Notes under the pieces: generated by a model
Database searches by the model: none
Seen by the model: the letters and a program-made list of their open reading frames with translations, nothing else
Told to the model about the DNA's origin: nothing
In this document: positions 18,097-26,256 of the stretch, piece after piece
Layout: each line of letters starts with the position of its first letter
Position numbering within the stretch: position 1 is the stretch's first letter
Made by a program: the position numbers and the translations under genes
DNA from: SZAS-103 sp964640525
GTDB taxonomy: Bacteria > Pseudomonadota > Gammaproteobacteria > Xanthomonadales > Xanthomonadaceae
Assembly: GCA_964640525.1 (NCBI GenBank)
Contig: CAZXGS010000018.1
Location: 1 to 47,785 of the forward strand
Direction of reading: 5' to 3'
Length of the DNA: 47,785 nucleotides

Positions 18097-18759
18097 TCAC
18101 TCCGGGTCGGTGGGCGTGCGCAGGGCGCCCAGCGCAAACCGGCAAATGCGGCCGCCGCGCACCATGCATTCGGCGTGGTGGACCTCGCGGCCGGAGGCGG
18201 TCGAAAGGAAGGCGAGGTCGAAGTGGCAGACTTCCGGGTGTTTGGCCGCCAAGGCGTGAAACACGCAATTGTGCGCCTCGATCTGTGGTTGCCCGTCATG
18301 GACGATGGCGGCGGCTTCGTAGCCCAATTCGTCCAATTTGGCTGCCAATTGCCGGCTGGCGCGCTCGAGGTTGTCGGGGTCGATGTCCGCGGCCGCACCC
18401 TGTGCCAGTTGTGTCCCCAGTGCCCGCAGCAACGCCATGGTCTGCATGCTGCCTCGAGTCGCCAGCAGCTTCTCGATCAGCGCCCCGGCGATGGTGCCGT
18501 AATGGCGCGGGAACAACTCCCGTCCCAGTGCGGTGATGACGAACACCGCACCGGGCCGGCCGCCGGTCGGGCGCGAGGGCGCCCGCTCGACCAGATCCTG
18601 CGCGCCCAACGCGGTCAGGTGCTGGCGCACCGCGTTGTGGCTCACGCGCAGCTTCAGGCAGAGATCTTCCACCCCCAGCCCTTCCGGATGCCACAGCAGT
18701 TGCCGCAGCAACGCCTGTTGCGTGGTGCCGAGCTGGAGGGCGGAGGGGCGCAGGCGCAC
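18097..18759 (-). CDS. HTH regulator with four-cysteine C-terminal domain (SufR-like)
   Basis: The 220-residue product has an N-terminal winged helix (residues 12-75; LLRQLLWHPEGLGVEDLC, VSHNAVRQHLTALGAQDLV). A helical middle and a C-terminal cluster of four cysteines follow: Cys165, Cys178, Cys198 and Cys206. Spacing of C-x12-C plus two later cysteines resembles SufR-type regulators that sense through an iron-sulfur cluster. Metal or cluster binding is inferred from the cysteines. The start is four bases after the stop of the upstream exported-protein gene, so the two form an operon with the regulator second. Confidence 0.82.
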   Translation of the reverse strand: MRLRPSALQLGTTQQALLRQLLWHPEGLGVEDLCLKLRVSHNAVRQHLTALGAQDLVERAPSRPTGGRPGAVFVITALGRELFPRHYGTIAGALIEKLLATRGSMQTMALLRALGTQLAQGAAADIDPDNLERASRQLAAKLDELGYEAAAIVHDGQPQIEAHNCVFHALAAKHPEVCHFDLAFLSTASGREVHHAECMVRGGRICRFALGALRTPTDPE

Positions 18760-18763
18760 GGAA

Positions 18764-19423
18764 TCAACCTTTGACCTTGGCAGGGAACTGCTTGCTGATG
18801 CCGGCGGCCAGCGCGTCGGCGATGGTGTCCATGTGCGCCTTCATCGCAATCCAGGTCCTGGCCTCGCCGGCGCGGTCGCCGGACTGGATCTGCTGGATCT
18901 GCAGCATGTGGTGGGCGCCATGCGCGGTCAACAGCGACAGCAGGGTCGGCTGCGGCAGGTAGGGGTTGGCACCGGCGAGGAAGTCGGCGATCTGCTTGGC
19001 GTTGGCGTCGAGATCCTGCATGGCCTTGGTCTGCCCCGCGCTGTCGCCGGCAAAGGTGGCGTCGGCATACGCCTTCACTGCGCCCCAGTGACCTGCCAGC
19101 AAGGTGAGCATCTTCGCGCCGGCGGGCTTGCCGTAGAAGCTGCCGACCGCATCGGCGATTTGCTTGGCATTGGCGACCACCTGGTCGGCGGCGGCCTTGG
19201 CTTTGGCCGCATCGTGGCCGTGGGCGGCGAAATCGTAGGCGCGCACCGCCTCGACGTGGCCCAGCCACAGGCCGCGCAGGGTCTGCGCCAGTGGTGAGGG
19301 TGCGGCGTGGGTGGCGGTGGCTGCCGCGGCCATGTGCATCGCCCCCGAATGGGCAATGGCAACCGGCACGGCGAACGCCAACGGCAGGGACAAGGCAAGC
19401 AGCAGGGGAATCGAACGGTTCAT
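18764..19423 (-). CDS. Exported helical-bundle protein of unknown function
   Basis: The 219-residue product has a signal peptide (residues 1-24, ending near AIA/HS). The mature part is alpha-helical with two related halves (RGLWLGHVEAVRAYDFAAH and AGHWGAVKAYADATFAG) and histidine-rich spots (HSGAMHM, TAHGAHHM). It resembles, from memory, an uncharacterised family in Firmicutes whose members read like LWAEHVWYTR...IKPYYGEEAG, implying a four-helix bundle. No hemerythrin metal motif is complete. It is first in a two-gene operon with the four-cysteine regulator, behind a good promoter and a perfect palindrome. Confidence 0.75.
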   Translation of the reverse strand: MNRSIPLLLALSLPLAFAVPVAIAHSGAMHMAAAATATHAAPSPLAQTLRGLWLGHVEAVRAYDFAAHGHDAAKAKAAADQVVANAKQIADAVGSFYGKPAGAKMLTLLAGHWGAVKAYADATFAGDSAGQTKAMQDLDANAKQIADFLAGANPYLPQPTLLSLLTAHGAHHMLQIQQIQSGDRAGEARTWIAMKAHMDTIADALAAGISKQFPAKVKG

Positions 19424-19443
19424 GGGGTTGCTCCAGAAGGACA

Positions 19444-19460
19444 GGTCGCACGTTGCGACC
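19444..19460 (-). promoter_or_regulatory. Perfect palindrome, candidate operator
   Basis: The arms GGTCGCA (19444-19450) and TGCGACC (19454-19460) are exact inverted repeats around a CGT spacer. The site is 20 bp upstream of the exported-protein start and just downstream of the predicted transcription start. It is well placed for repression by the operon's own HTH regulator, or it may be a leader hairpin. It is the best inverted repeat I noticed in this intergenic region. Confidence 0.5.
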
Positions 19461-19482
19461 CGACAAGCTTGGGGTCGACTCC

Positions 19483-19510
19483 ACCATAATTCAATTCGTA
19501 TATGTGTAAA
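19483..19510 (-). promoter_or_regulatory. Candidate sigma-70-type promoter for the exported-protein operon
   Basis: Read on the minus strand, TTTACA (19505-19510) and TATGGT (19483-19488) are separated by 16 bases in an A/T-rich stretch. Transcription would start near 19476 and run through the palindrome at 19444-19460. Confidence 0.45.
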
Positions 19511-19734
19511 CCAAGGCGGATGGTTGTGTATGGATCGCGCCACGAACCCGTGGAAGAACGATCGGTGGCCATCTTCGGTTCGATCCTGAGCGGTCGCCGA
19601 CGTGAACCTGGCGCCAGGTCGTCGCTGCGATGCAGCGCACACGGACGACGAAATCCGTGGTGTAAGCTGCCCACGAGCGGAGGCCTCGGCGCGTGCCGTG
19701 ACCCGCACCATCGGATCGACCAGGCGTGCGCACC

Positions 19735-21801
19735 ATGAACCAGCCGACCCAAGCGCGCAGCGTGTATGTCCTCAGCGACGCCCACGCCTTCGCGACGGAG
19801 TTGGAACAGCGCCTGGACAGCTCGGGCTTCCAGGTCGAAACCGTCGATTCGCTCGAGGACTACCGCGAGCTGGTGCTTGGCCTGTCGCCGCACGCGTTGC
19901 TGGTGGATGCCTCGCATGCGGACGATCTGCCGGCCGTGGGTGAGATCCGCCGCCAGGCGCAGCAGCGGCTGCGCGATCGTCCCGGCGGCATTCCCTTGCT
20001 CGCGTTGCTTCCCGAGGACAACCTGCAGGCGCGGCTGGCGGCGCGGCGCGCCGGCGTGGGCGGGCTGCTGTTCCCGCCGTTCGCAACCACGGACATCGTG
20101 CGCCAGCTCAAGGAGTTGCTCGCCCCGCCGGTCGCCGATGCCGAACGCGTGCTGATCGTGGAGGACGATCGCGCGCAGGCGCTGTTCGCGCAGAGCGTGC
20201 TGGGCAACGCCGGCATGCATGCCGAGGTCGAGCAGAACCCGTTGCACGTGATGGACGCGCTGGAGTTCCTGCAGCCGGAACTGGTGCTGATGGACCTGCA
20301 CATGCCCGATGCCAACGGCGTGGAGCTGACGGCGCTGATCCGCGAACACCCGAAGTTCCGTTCCACGCCGATCGTGTTCCTGTCCGGCGAGAGCGACCCG
20401 GAGGCACGGTTCGACGCCATCGACGCCGGAGGCGACGACTTCCTCGCCAAGCCCATTCGTCCGCGGCACCTGATCGCCACCGTGCGCAACCGCGTGCGCC
20501 GGATGCGCGAGCTGGGGCAGGCGGTCAGCGTGCCGGTCGAACGCGATCCGAACACCGGCCTGTGGCACCGGGACGCGCTGCAGGAGCAGTTGCGGGGATT
20601 CCTTGCGGCCACCGATCGCGGTGACGGTGGGGTGCTGTTCGTGCGCATCATCGATGCGTCCGCGCTGCGCGCGAGGATCGGTACCGCGGCGATGGAGCGG
20701 GTGGCTGCCGATGCCGGAAAGGTGCTGGTGTCGCTGCTGGGCGCGAACCAGCTCGCCACCGGGATCAACGATTTCGCCTTCCTGGTGGTGGCACCGGCAC
20801 TGGACGACGCGGCGCTCGACGCACTCGGCGCCAAGGTACGCGATGCGTTGATGGCGGCCACCTTCGAGGCCGCGGGCATGGCGCTGCAGTTGCGGGTGGC
20901 GGTGGGGGTGTGTCCGTGGCACGACGGTGCGTCCGATGACGCGGCCCTGTTCGACCAGGCCGAGCGTACCGCGCGCCAGGCGCGCGACCTGCCCGAGGGC
21001 GTGAAGCGGTTCGTCTCCAGCGACCTCGCGCAGCGTCGGCGCGAAGATGCGGAAGTGGCATGGCTGCGCGATGCGATCACGCACGACCGCATCGAACTGG
21101 CCCTGCAGCCGATCGTGGCGATCCGTGGCGGCGTCGACGCGCAGTTCCAGAGCCTGCTGCGCCTGCGTGATGCCGAAGGGCAGTTGCGTACCGCCGCGGA
21201 ACTCCTGCCGATCGCCCAGCGCGCCGGCCTGCTGGTCGAGATGGATCGCTGCGTGCTCGGACGCGCGCTGGCGCTCGCGCGCCGGCAACAGGATCGCTGG
21301 AAGCCGGTCAAGCTGTTCGTGCCGCAGGCGCTGGCCACGTTGTCGGCGCCGGACCAAGGCGCGTGGCTCAAGCAGGAGATCGCCCGCCACGGCGGCATGG
21401 GCGGTTACCTGGTGCTCGGCTGCAGGATGGAGGACGCCTTGCTCAATCCGGGCGTGCTGGCCGCGCTCGCGGCCGGCCTGCACAAGTCCGGCGTGCGCAT
21501 GTGCCTGAGTCGGTTCGAGCACGGTGAGGAAGCCGAACGGTTGCTGGAAGCCAATCCCCCGGCATTCCTCAAGCTCGCCCCGCGCTACGTCGCCGCCAAC
21601 GCGACGGCCGATGACCGTGCGCAGGCGCAACGTGCGATCGAGTTGGCGCATCGACTTGGGTCGAAGGTCATCGCCAGTTGCGTGGAGGATCCGCAGGTCG
21701 CCGCGTGGCTTTGGACCAGCGGGTTGGATTACGTGCAGGGCAACCTGCTGGCGCCGCCGGGTTCAAGTCTGGATTTCGATTTCCAGGCCGGGATGCATTG
21801 A
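19735..21801 (+). CDS. REC-REC-degenerate GGDEF-degenerate EAL signalling protein
   Basis: The 688-residue product has four modules. Residues 9-125 are a receiver-like domain with Asp58 (LLVDAS) but otherwise weak motifs. Residues 130-250 are a good receiver domain (LIVEDD, phosphoacceptor Asp187 in LVLMDLHMPD, Lys in LAKPI). Residues about 265-425 align with a GGDEF fold (DPNTGLWHRDALQEQL) but have INDFAF where the GGDEF signature belongs. Residues about 440-680 are EAL-like, with FQSLLRLRD replacing the catalytic EALLR motif and an ending DYVQGNLLAPPG. It is therefore probably a c-di-GMP effector or scaffold, not an enzyme, as in FimX-type proteins. The start at 19735 is the internal ATG before NQPTQ. 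Confidence 0.88.
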   Translation: MNQPTQARSVYVLSDAHAFATELEQRLDSSGFQVETVDSLEDYRELVLGLSPHALLVDASHADDLPAVGEIRRQAQQRLRDRPGGIPLLALLPEDNLQARLAARRAGVGGLLFPPFATTDIVRQLKELLAPPVADAERVLIVEDDRAQALFAQSVLGNAGMHAEVEQNPLHVMDALEFLQPELVLMDLHMPDANGVELTALIREHPKFRSTPIVFLSGESDPEARFDAIDAGGDDFLAKPIRPRHLIATVRNRVRRMRELGQAVSVPVERDPNTGLWHRDALQEQLRGFLAATDRGDGGVLFVRIIDASALRARIGTAAMERVAADAGKVLVSLLGANQLATGINDFAFLVVAPALDDAALDALGAKVRDALMAATFEAAGMALQLRVAVGVCPWHDGASDDAALFDQAERTARQARDLPEGVKRFVSSDLAQRRREDAEVAWLRDAITHDRIELALQPIVAIRGGVDAQFQSLLRLRDAEGQLRTAAELLPIAQRAGLLVEMDRCVLGRALALARRQQDRWKPVKLFVPQALATLSAPDQGAWLKQEIARHGGMGGYLVLGCRMEDALLNPGVLAALAAGLHKSGVRMCLSRFEHGEEAERLLEANPPAFLKLAPRYVAANATADDRAQAQRAIELAHRLGSKVIASCVEDPQVAAWLWTSGLDYVQGNLLAPPGSSLDFDFQAGMH

Positions 21802-21831
21802 AGGCGGCAGCGGCGCGCGCGTAGCCATCCA

Positions 21832-22560
21832 TCATCGCAAGCGGTTGGTGTGGAGCGTGCTGATCCCGACGATGGGGCAGCGGGTGCCGTCGGCAACCAC
21901 GGCGTGGCGACCGGCGATCACCCGGGTCGAGAAATTCTCGATGGTGATGCGCTTCGCGGTCAGCAGGGCCGGGCAGGGGCCATCCAGGTCCAGCAGGTAG
22001 GCCTCGTTGAACGAGGTGTAGATCGCCAGTTGGCTGCTGCCGACCGGGATCAGCTTGTACGGGTTGTAGAAAAACATGCCCACGCGCTGGTTGACCGCCT
22101 TCAGGTACGGCGCCGGGTCGGCCGCCTCGCGCAGGCGTGGGCCAGCAGGTGACGGCGAAGCGGCCGGCGGTGTGGGGGTCGCCTGCGGGACCGGTGCCAC
22201 CGACGGCACGGGAGATCTCGCCGTTGGCGGTGGGCGGGGTGGCGTCGGCGCGCTTTCCGATGCGGCGGTCGCACCCTGCAACTGGCGCAGGCGCGCTTCC
22301 AGGAAGGCCTGGTCGCGGCTGATGTCGCGGATCTGCGTGCGCATCGCCACGACGTCCGGATCGTCGGCCGGCGCGCTGGTCTGGATGGCGTAAAGACGGT
22401 TGCTCAAGGCTCGCACCTGGGCGTCCATCTGCGCGATTTGCGCCTGCAGCGCCCGCATCTCGGCCTCGCGGGCAGCGTCGGCGCCCGGATCGGCAAGCGC
22501 GATGGACAAGGCCAGGCAGCCGACCACCAACATCGTCCAACCCAAGATCCGTGGCTTCAT
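21832..22560 (-). CDS. Exported coiled-coil protein with C-terminal DUF6491-like domain
   Basis: The 242-residue product has a signal peptide (residues 1-23, ending near ALA/DP). A coiled coil spans residues 30-95 (EAEMRALQAQIAQMDAQVRAL), then a proline-rich linker to about 145. The C-terminal domain of about 95 residues resembles DUF6491: YTSFNEAYLLDLDGPCPALL, then TRCPIVGISTLH. The two cysteines may form a disulfide. The modular form suggests a periplasmic protein that spans a distance. The function is unknown. Confidence 0.8.
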   Translation of the reverse strand: MKPRILGWTMLVVGCLALSIALADPGADAAREAEMRALQAQIAQMDAQVRALSNRLYAIQTSAPADDPDVVAMRTQIRDISRDQAFLEARLRQLQGATAASESAPTPPRPPPTARSPVPSVAPVPQATPTPPAASPSPAGPRLREAADPAPYLKAVNQRVGMFFYNPYKLIPVGSSQLAIYTSFNEAYLLDLDGPCPALLTAKRITIENFSTRVIAGRHAVVADGTRCPIVGISTLHTNRLR

Positions 22561-22676
22561 CCTCGGCTCCCGCAGCGGCGTGCGGTTACCTTGCTCCCGT
22601 GTCCGCAGGCTGGCAAGGCCGCGCGCGATGACGACGGCTTGCGGTATGGTGCCGCCTTTACCCGCACCCTCCTCCC

Positions 22677-23351
22677 ATGCGCGACGTCCTGGACTGCATC
22701 GAAATTCCCACCGGCAAGGCACCGGCCTGGAGCGTGATCTTCCTGCATGGCCTTGGCGCGGACGGCAACGACTTCGCGCCGGTGGTGCCGCAACTGGTGG
22801 GCCCACATGGGCCGGCGGTCCGCTTCGTGTTCCCGCACGCGCCGGTGCGACCGATCACGATCAACGGCGGCATGCGCATGCGCGGCTGGTACGACATCGC
22901 CGCCATCGACATCGCCAGCCGCGAGGACGAGGCGGGGGTGCGCCAGTCCATCGCCATGGTCGAGGCGCTGATCGCCCGTGAAGGCGAGCGTGGCGTGGCG
23001 CCGGAGCGTTTGGTGCTGGCCGGGTTCTCCCAGGGCGGCGCGATCGCATTGGCGACCGGCCTGCGACGGACGCGGCCGCTGGCAGGGCTGGTGGCGCTGT
23101 CGACCTACCTTCCCATTGCGCCGGCCAGCATCGCCGAGTCCACGCCCAGCGCGCGCGGGACGCCGGTGTTCATGGCGCATGGCAGTTTCGATCCGATCGT
23201 GCCGATGGCGCTGGGCCTGCGCAGTCGCGATGCGCTGCTGTCGTTGGGGATGAAGGTGGAATGGCACGATTACCCGATGGCGCACCAGGTGTGCCCACCG
23301 CAGATCGCCGCGCTCGGCGCCTGGCTCGGGTCGCGCTGGGCCGGCCCCTGA
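22677..23351 (+). CDS. Carboxylesterase / phospholipase (alpha/beta hydrolase)
   Basis: The 224-residue product belongs to the YpfH/EstB-type carboxylesterase family that hydrolyses short-chain esters or lysophospholipids. The oxyanion motif FLHGLGADGNDF is at residues 22-33. The nucleophile Ser118 is in GFSQGG, with Asp172 (HGSFDPIVP) and His203 (MAHQVC) completing the triad. No signal peptide is seen, so it acts in the cytoplasm. A TATGGT hexamer at 22645-22650 may be its -10 element. Confidence 0.93.
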   Translation: MRDVLDCIEIPTGKAPAWSVIFLHGLGADGNDFAPVVPQLVGPHGPAVRFVFPHAPVRPITINGGMRMRGWYDIAAIDIASREDEAGVRQSIAMVEALIAREGERGVAPERLVLAGFSQGGAIALATGLRRTRPLAGLVALSTYLPIAPASIAESTPSARGTPVFMAHGSFDPIVPMALGLRSRDALLSLGMKVEWHDYPMAHQVCPPQIAALGAWLGSRWAGP

Positions 23352-23454
23352 CGCCCCGCGAAACACCGCGTTCGGGAATGCGCAGGGCGATGGCCAGCGG
23401 GCGCGGTGCTGGCTACCATGGTCGCCGCCCGAGCCCGGGCGCCGGGGATGCTGC

Positions 23455-24189
23455 ATGAACGTGCTGATCGTCGATGACGAACCGCTCGCGCGCGAACGCC
23501 TGCGCGCGATGCTCGGCGCGCACGCCGACGTGGTGGTGGTGGGCGAGGCCGGCAACGGGAAGCAGGCGCTGGACGCGGTGCAGTCGCTGCACCCGGACGT
23601 GTTGTTGCTGGACATCGCCATGCCGGTCATGGACGGGTTGGAGGCCGCCCATCATCTGGCCGGACTCGACGCGCCACCGGCGCTGGTGTTCTGCACCGCC
23701 TACGACGAACACGCGTTGTCGGCCTTCGAGGCCGCGGCGGTGGACTACCTGGTCAAGCCGGTGCGCGCCGAACGGTTGGCGACCGCACTCGATCGCGTGC
23801 GTCGCTACGTCGCCGCGCGCCCTGCCGAACGTGCCCCCGAGCTGCCGCGCAGTCAGCCGCGCACCCACCTGTCCGCGCGGCTGCGCGGCAGCCTGCGCCT
23901 GATCCCGATCCAGGATGTCGCCTACCTGCAGGCCGACGAGAAGTACGTCGCGGTCCACCACGCCCGCGGCGAGGACCTGATCGAGGAATCGCTGAAATCG
24001 CTGGAGAATGAATTCGGCGAGCGCTTCCTGCGCATCCACCGCAATTGCCTGGTCGCCGCCGACGCGGTGGTCGAACTGCGGCGCGGCGTCGACGGCCAGA
24101 CCCACGTCGTCCTGCGCGGGAGCGCTACGCAGCTGGAAGTCAGCCGGCGCTGCCTGCCGGGGCTGCGCGAACGCCTGAAGCACCTGTGA
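23455..24189 (+). CDS. algR: LytTR-type response regulator (AlgR-like)
   Basis: The 244-residue product has an N-terminal receiver (acidic pocket VDDEP, phosphoacceptor Asp53 in LLLDIAMP, Lys in YLVKPV). A LytTR DNA-binding domain occupies residues about 135-240 (DVAYLQADEKYVAVH, FLRIHRNCLV, LEVSRRCLPGLRERLK). It resembles AlgR, which in Pseudomonas is also followed by hemC. No AlgZ/FimS sensor gene is adjacent; the upstream neighbour is an esterase. The stop overlaps a possible GTG start of hemC. Target genes cannot be read from the sequence. Confidence 0.93.
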   Translation: MNVLIVDDEPLARERLRAMLGAHADVVVVGEAGNGKQALDAVQSLHPDVLLLDIAMPVMDGLEAAHHLAGLDAPPALVFCTAYDEHALSAFEAAAVDYLVKPVRAERLATALDRVRRYVAARPAERAPELPRSQPRTHLSARLRGSLRLIPIQDVAYLQADEKYVAVHHARGEDLIEESLKSLENEFGERFLRIHRNCLVAADAVVELRRGVDGQTHVVLRGSATQLEVSRRCLPGLRERLKHL

Positions 24190-24200
24190 GCCTGGCGTCG

Positions 24201-25127
24201 ATGCGCCTTCGCCTGGCCACCCGCGAGAGCCCGCTGGCGCTCTGGCAGTCCGAGCACGTCGCCGCGCTCCTGCGTGCCGCGCACCCGGGCCTGCAGGTCG
24301 AACTGGTGCCGATGAGCACGCGCGGCGACCGCATCCTCGACCAGTCCCTGTCGCGCATCGGCGGCAAGGGCCTGTTCCTGAAGGAACTGGAAATAGCGAT
24401 TCTCGACGATCGCGCCGATGCCGCGGTGCACTCGCTCAAGGACGTGCCGATGGACCTCGACGGCCCGTTCGCGCTGGCGGCGGTGCTGGAGCGCGCCGAT
24501 CCGTTCGATGCCTTCGTCAGCGCGCGCCATGCGAGCCTGGATGCGCTCCCGGCCGGCGCGCGGGTAGGTTCGTCCTCGCTGCGGCGACAGGCGCAGTTGC
24601 GCGCGCGGCGTCCGGATCTGGAGGTAATCGACTTGCGCGGCAACGTCGGCACGCGCCTGCGCAAGCTCGACGAGGGGCAATACGACGCCATCCTGCTGGC
24701 CTGCGCCGGATTGCAGCGGCTGGGGCTGGAGGCGCGCATCGGCCAGCGCCTGATCGCGCCGGACTGGCTGCCGGCGGTCGCGCAGGGCGCGATCGCGATC
24801 GAGTGCCGCCAGCACGATGACCGGACCCATGCGTTGTGCGCGGCGCTCGAACACGCGCCCACGCGAAGCTGCGTCGAGGCGGAGCGGGCGATGAACCGCC
24901 GCCTGCACGGAAGCTGCCAGGTGCCGGTGGCAGGCTTTGCGGCGCTGGACGGGTCTGGCCTGCATCTGCAGGGATTGGTCGGCGATGCCCGCAGCGGTGA
25001 GATCGTGCGCGCACAGGTGTCCGGCCCGGCCGCGGAACCGCAGGCGTTGGGGACCCATGCAGCCGAGCGCTTGCTCGCGGCAGGCGCGGATGTCCTGCTG
25101 GCAAGGCTTGGTGACGCGGCAGGATGA
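24201..25127 (+). CDS. hemC: Porphobilinogen deaminase (hydroxymethylbilane synthase)
   Basis: The 308-residue product joins four porphobilinogens into hydroxymethylbilane in the heme pathway. The family start RLRLATRESPLALWQSEHV, the SLKDVPMDL motif, SSLRRQAQL and the dipyrromethane-cofactor Cys239 (GSCQVPVAGF; Cys242 in E. coli) are present. The ATG at 24201 is used; a GTG at 24186 overlapping the algR stop would add five residues and cannot be excluded. hemD does not follow; the next gene is convergent. Confidence 0.96.
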   Translation: MRLRLATRESPLALWQSEHVAALLRAAHPGLQVELVPMSTRGDRILDQSLSRIGGKGLFLKELEIAILDDRADAAVHSLKDVPMDLDGPFALAAVLERADPFDAFVSARHASLDALPAGARVGSSSLRRQAQLRARRPDLEVIDLRGNVGTRLRKLDEGQYDAILLACAGLQRLGLEARIGQRLIAPDWLPAVAQGAIAIECRQHDDRTHALCAALEHAPTRSCVEAERAMNRRLHGSCQVPVAGFAALDGSGLHLQGLVGDARSGEIVRAQVSGPAAEPQALGTHAAERLLAAGADVLLARLGDAAG

Positions 25128-25175
25128 GGCTGCGCAGCGCCGGTGGCCTACGCACGGTGCATCCGCAAATCCGCG

Positions 25176-26117
25176 TCAGTAGTACAACGTCACCATGTGC
25201 CTGGCCTCGGCAAAGAACAGCCAGCGCTCGACGAAGGCGCCGGCAAGCGCGGCCAATGCCGCCAGCGGCAGCACCACCACGCCAGACCGAGGCCATATCG
25301 CCGCGGCGATCAGCGCCAGCAGCGGCACGACCGCGAACAGCAGCAGCGCGCCCAGCCGCAGTTTGCGTGAATGCTTTCGCGCGAGCACGAATCCCATTTC
25401 GCGGGTGAGGTAGTTGGCCTCGGTGTGCGGGCGCTCGAAGGTGCTGACGGTGCCCAGGCCCTCCAGCGCGGTCGCCGACCCGCGCGAGGGCAGGGCGATG
25501 CGGTCGATGGCGTACCAGTAGCCTTCCTTGATCCACGCGCAAGCCAGGCTGCTGCTTGCCAGGATCGCCAACGCCGGCGCCGGGACGTGCGTGATCGCGC
25601 CGCCGGCGAGGTACAAAGCCACGAACAGCAGCCCGCCGGTGTGCAGGGCGAACACGAGGTAGGCTGGCACGACGAGGGGCTGGCGCCACGCTGGCACGGT
25701 CTTGAGGCTGGCGTAGATCATCGCCGTACAGCACACCGTGGCCAGCGCGGCCAGCGCCAGCGCGATCGCCGAAACCAGCATGGCCGGCGCGACGCTCCAG
25801 CGCATCGCGACGAAGCAGGCCACGAACGCGGCATACGTCAGCAGCGAGACCACGCCCTCGCGCGAGAGCCACGACGTGCGCCACTGCGAGAACGCGCGCC
25901 ATGCCCGGGCCGGCTTGCCGAGGTGGAACACCGAGCTGATCAGTCCGATGCTGACCAGCAGAAAGCCGACCGCCGCGACCAGCAGCCAGGCGAACAGGCC
26001 TTCCAGCCCGGTTCTCGCCAGGCCCAAGCCAAACCCTCCGAGCACCCACCAGAACCACAGCCCGTAACCGGCACCGGACAGGGTGGTGAAGGCGATGACC
26101 GAAAATGCCGGGTTCAT
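25176..26117 (-). CDS. soeC: DmsC/SoeC-type membrane anchor subunit
   Basis: The 313-residue product is an integral membrane quinone-interacting subunit with about eight helices. It starts with the family signature MNPAFSVIAFTTLSGAGYG. Later features are ISSVFHLGKPARAWRAFSQWRTSWLSREG and the segment PHTEANYLTREMGFVLARKHS. It would anchor the catalytic and iron-sulfur subunits and pass electrons to quinone. The ATG at 26117 fits the family; upstream frame is proline/arginine-rich. It starts 139 bp after the stop of the iron-sulfur subunit gene. The assignment as SoeC rather than another DmsC rests on the catalytic subunit. Confidence 0.88.
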   Translation of the reverse strand: MNPAFSVIAFTTLSGAGYGLWFWWVLGGFGLGLARTGLEGLFAWLLVAAVGFLLVSIGLISSVFHLGKPARAWRAFSQWRTSWLSREGVVSLLTYAAFVACFVAMRWSVAPAMLVSAIALALAALATVCCTAMIYASLKTVPAWRQPLVVPAYLVFALHTGGLLFVALYLAGGAITHVPAPALAILASSSLACAWIKEGYWYAIDRIALPSRGSATALEGLGTVSTFERPHTEANYLTREMGFVLARKHSRKLRLGALLLFAVVPLLALIAAAIWPRSGVVVLPLAALAALAGAFVERWLFFAEARHMVTLYY

Positions 26118-26256
26118 GCCGTCACGCGCGTGCCACAGGGCGACGTGGGCGGGACATGCCGGACGCCTGCCCGGGGCGATCCACTGGCCGGAGGTCCGCG
26201 CCAGGGATGGCAGGCGGATCGGTAACGCAACGCGGACGCGTCCTTCACCTTCGGCT

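Larger units (their letters stand above)
19424..19734. other. Divergent regulatory region
   Basis: The 311-bp gap lies between the exported helical protein (minus) and the degenerate GGDEF-EAL protein (plus). It holds a candidate minus-strand promoter and a 17-bp palindrome, annotated separately. On the plus strand a TAAGCT hexamer near 19665 could be a -10 for the downstream gene, but support is weak. Confidence 0.5.

Noticed and set aside
18764..19423. Calling the exported helical protein a hemerythrin
   Set aside because: The HxxxE and HxxxD metal-binding pattern of hemerythrins is not present in the right order, despite several histidines.
19735..21801. Calling the protein an active diguanylate cyclase or phosphodiesterase
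   Set aside because: The GGDEF signature and the EAL catalytic glutamate motif are both missing.
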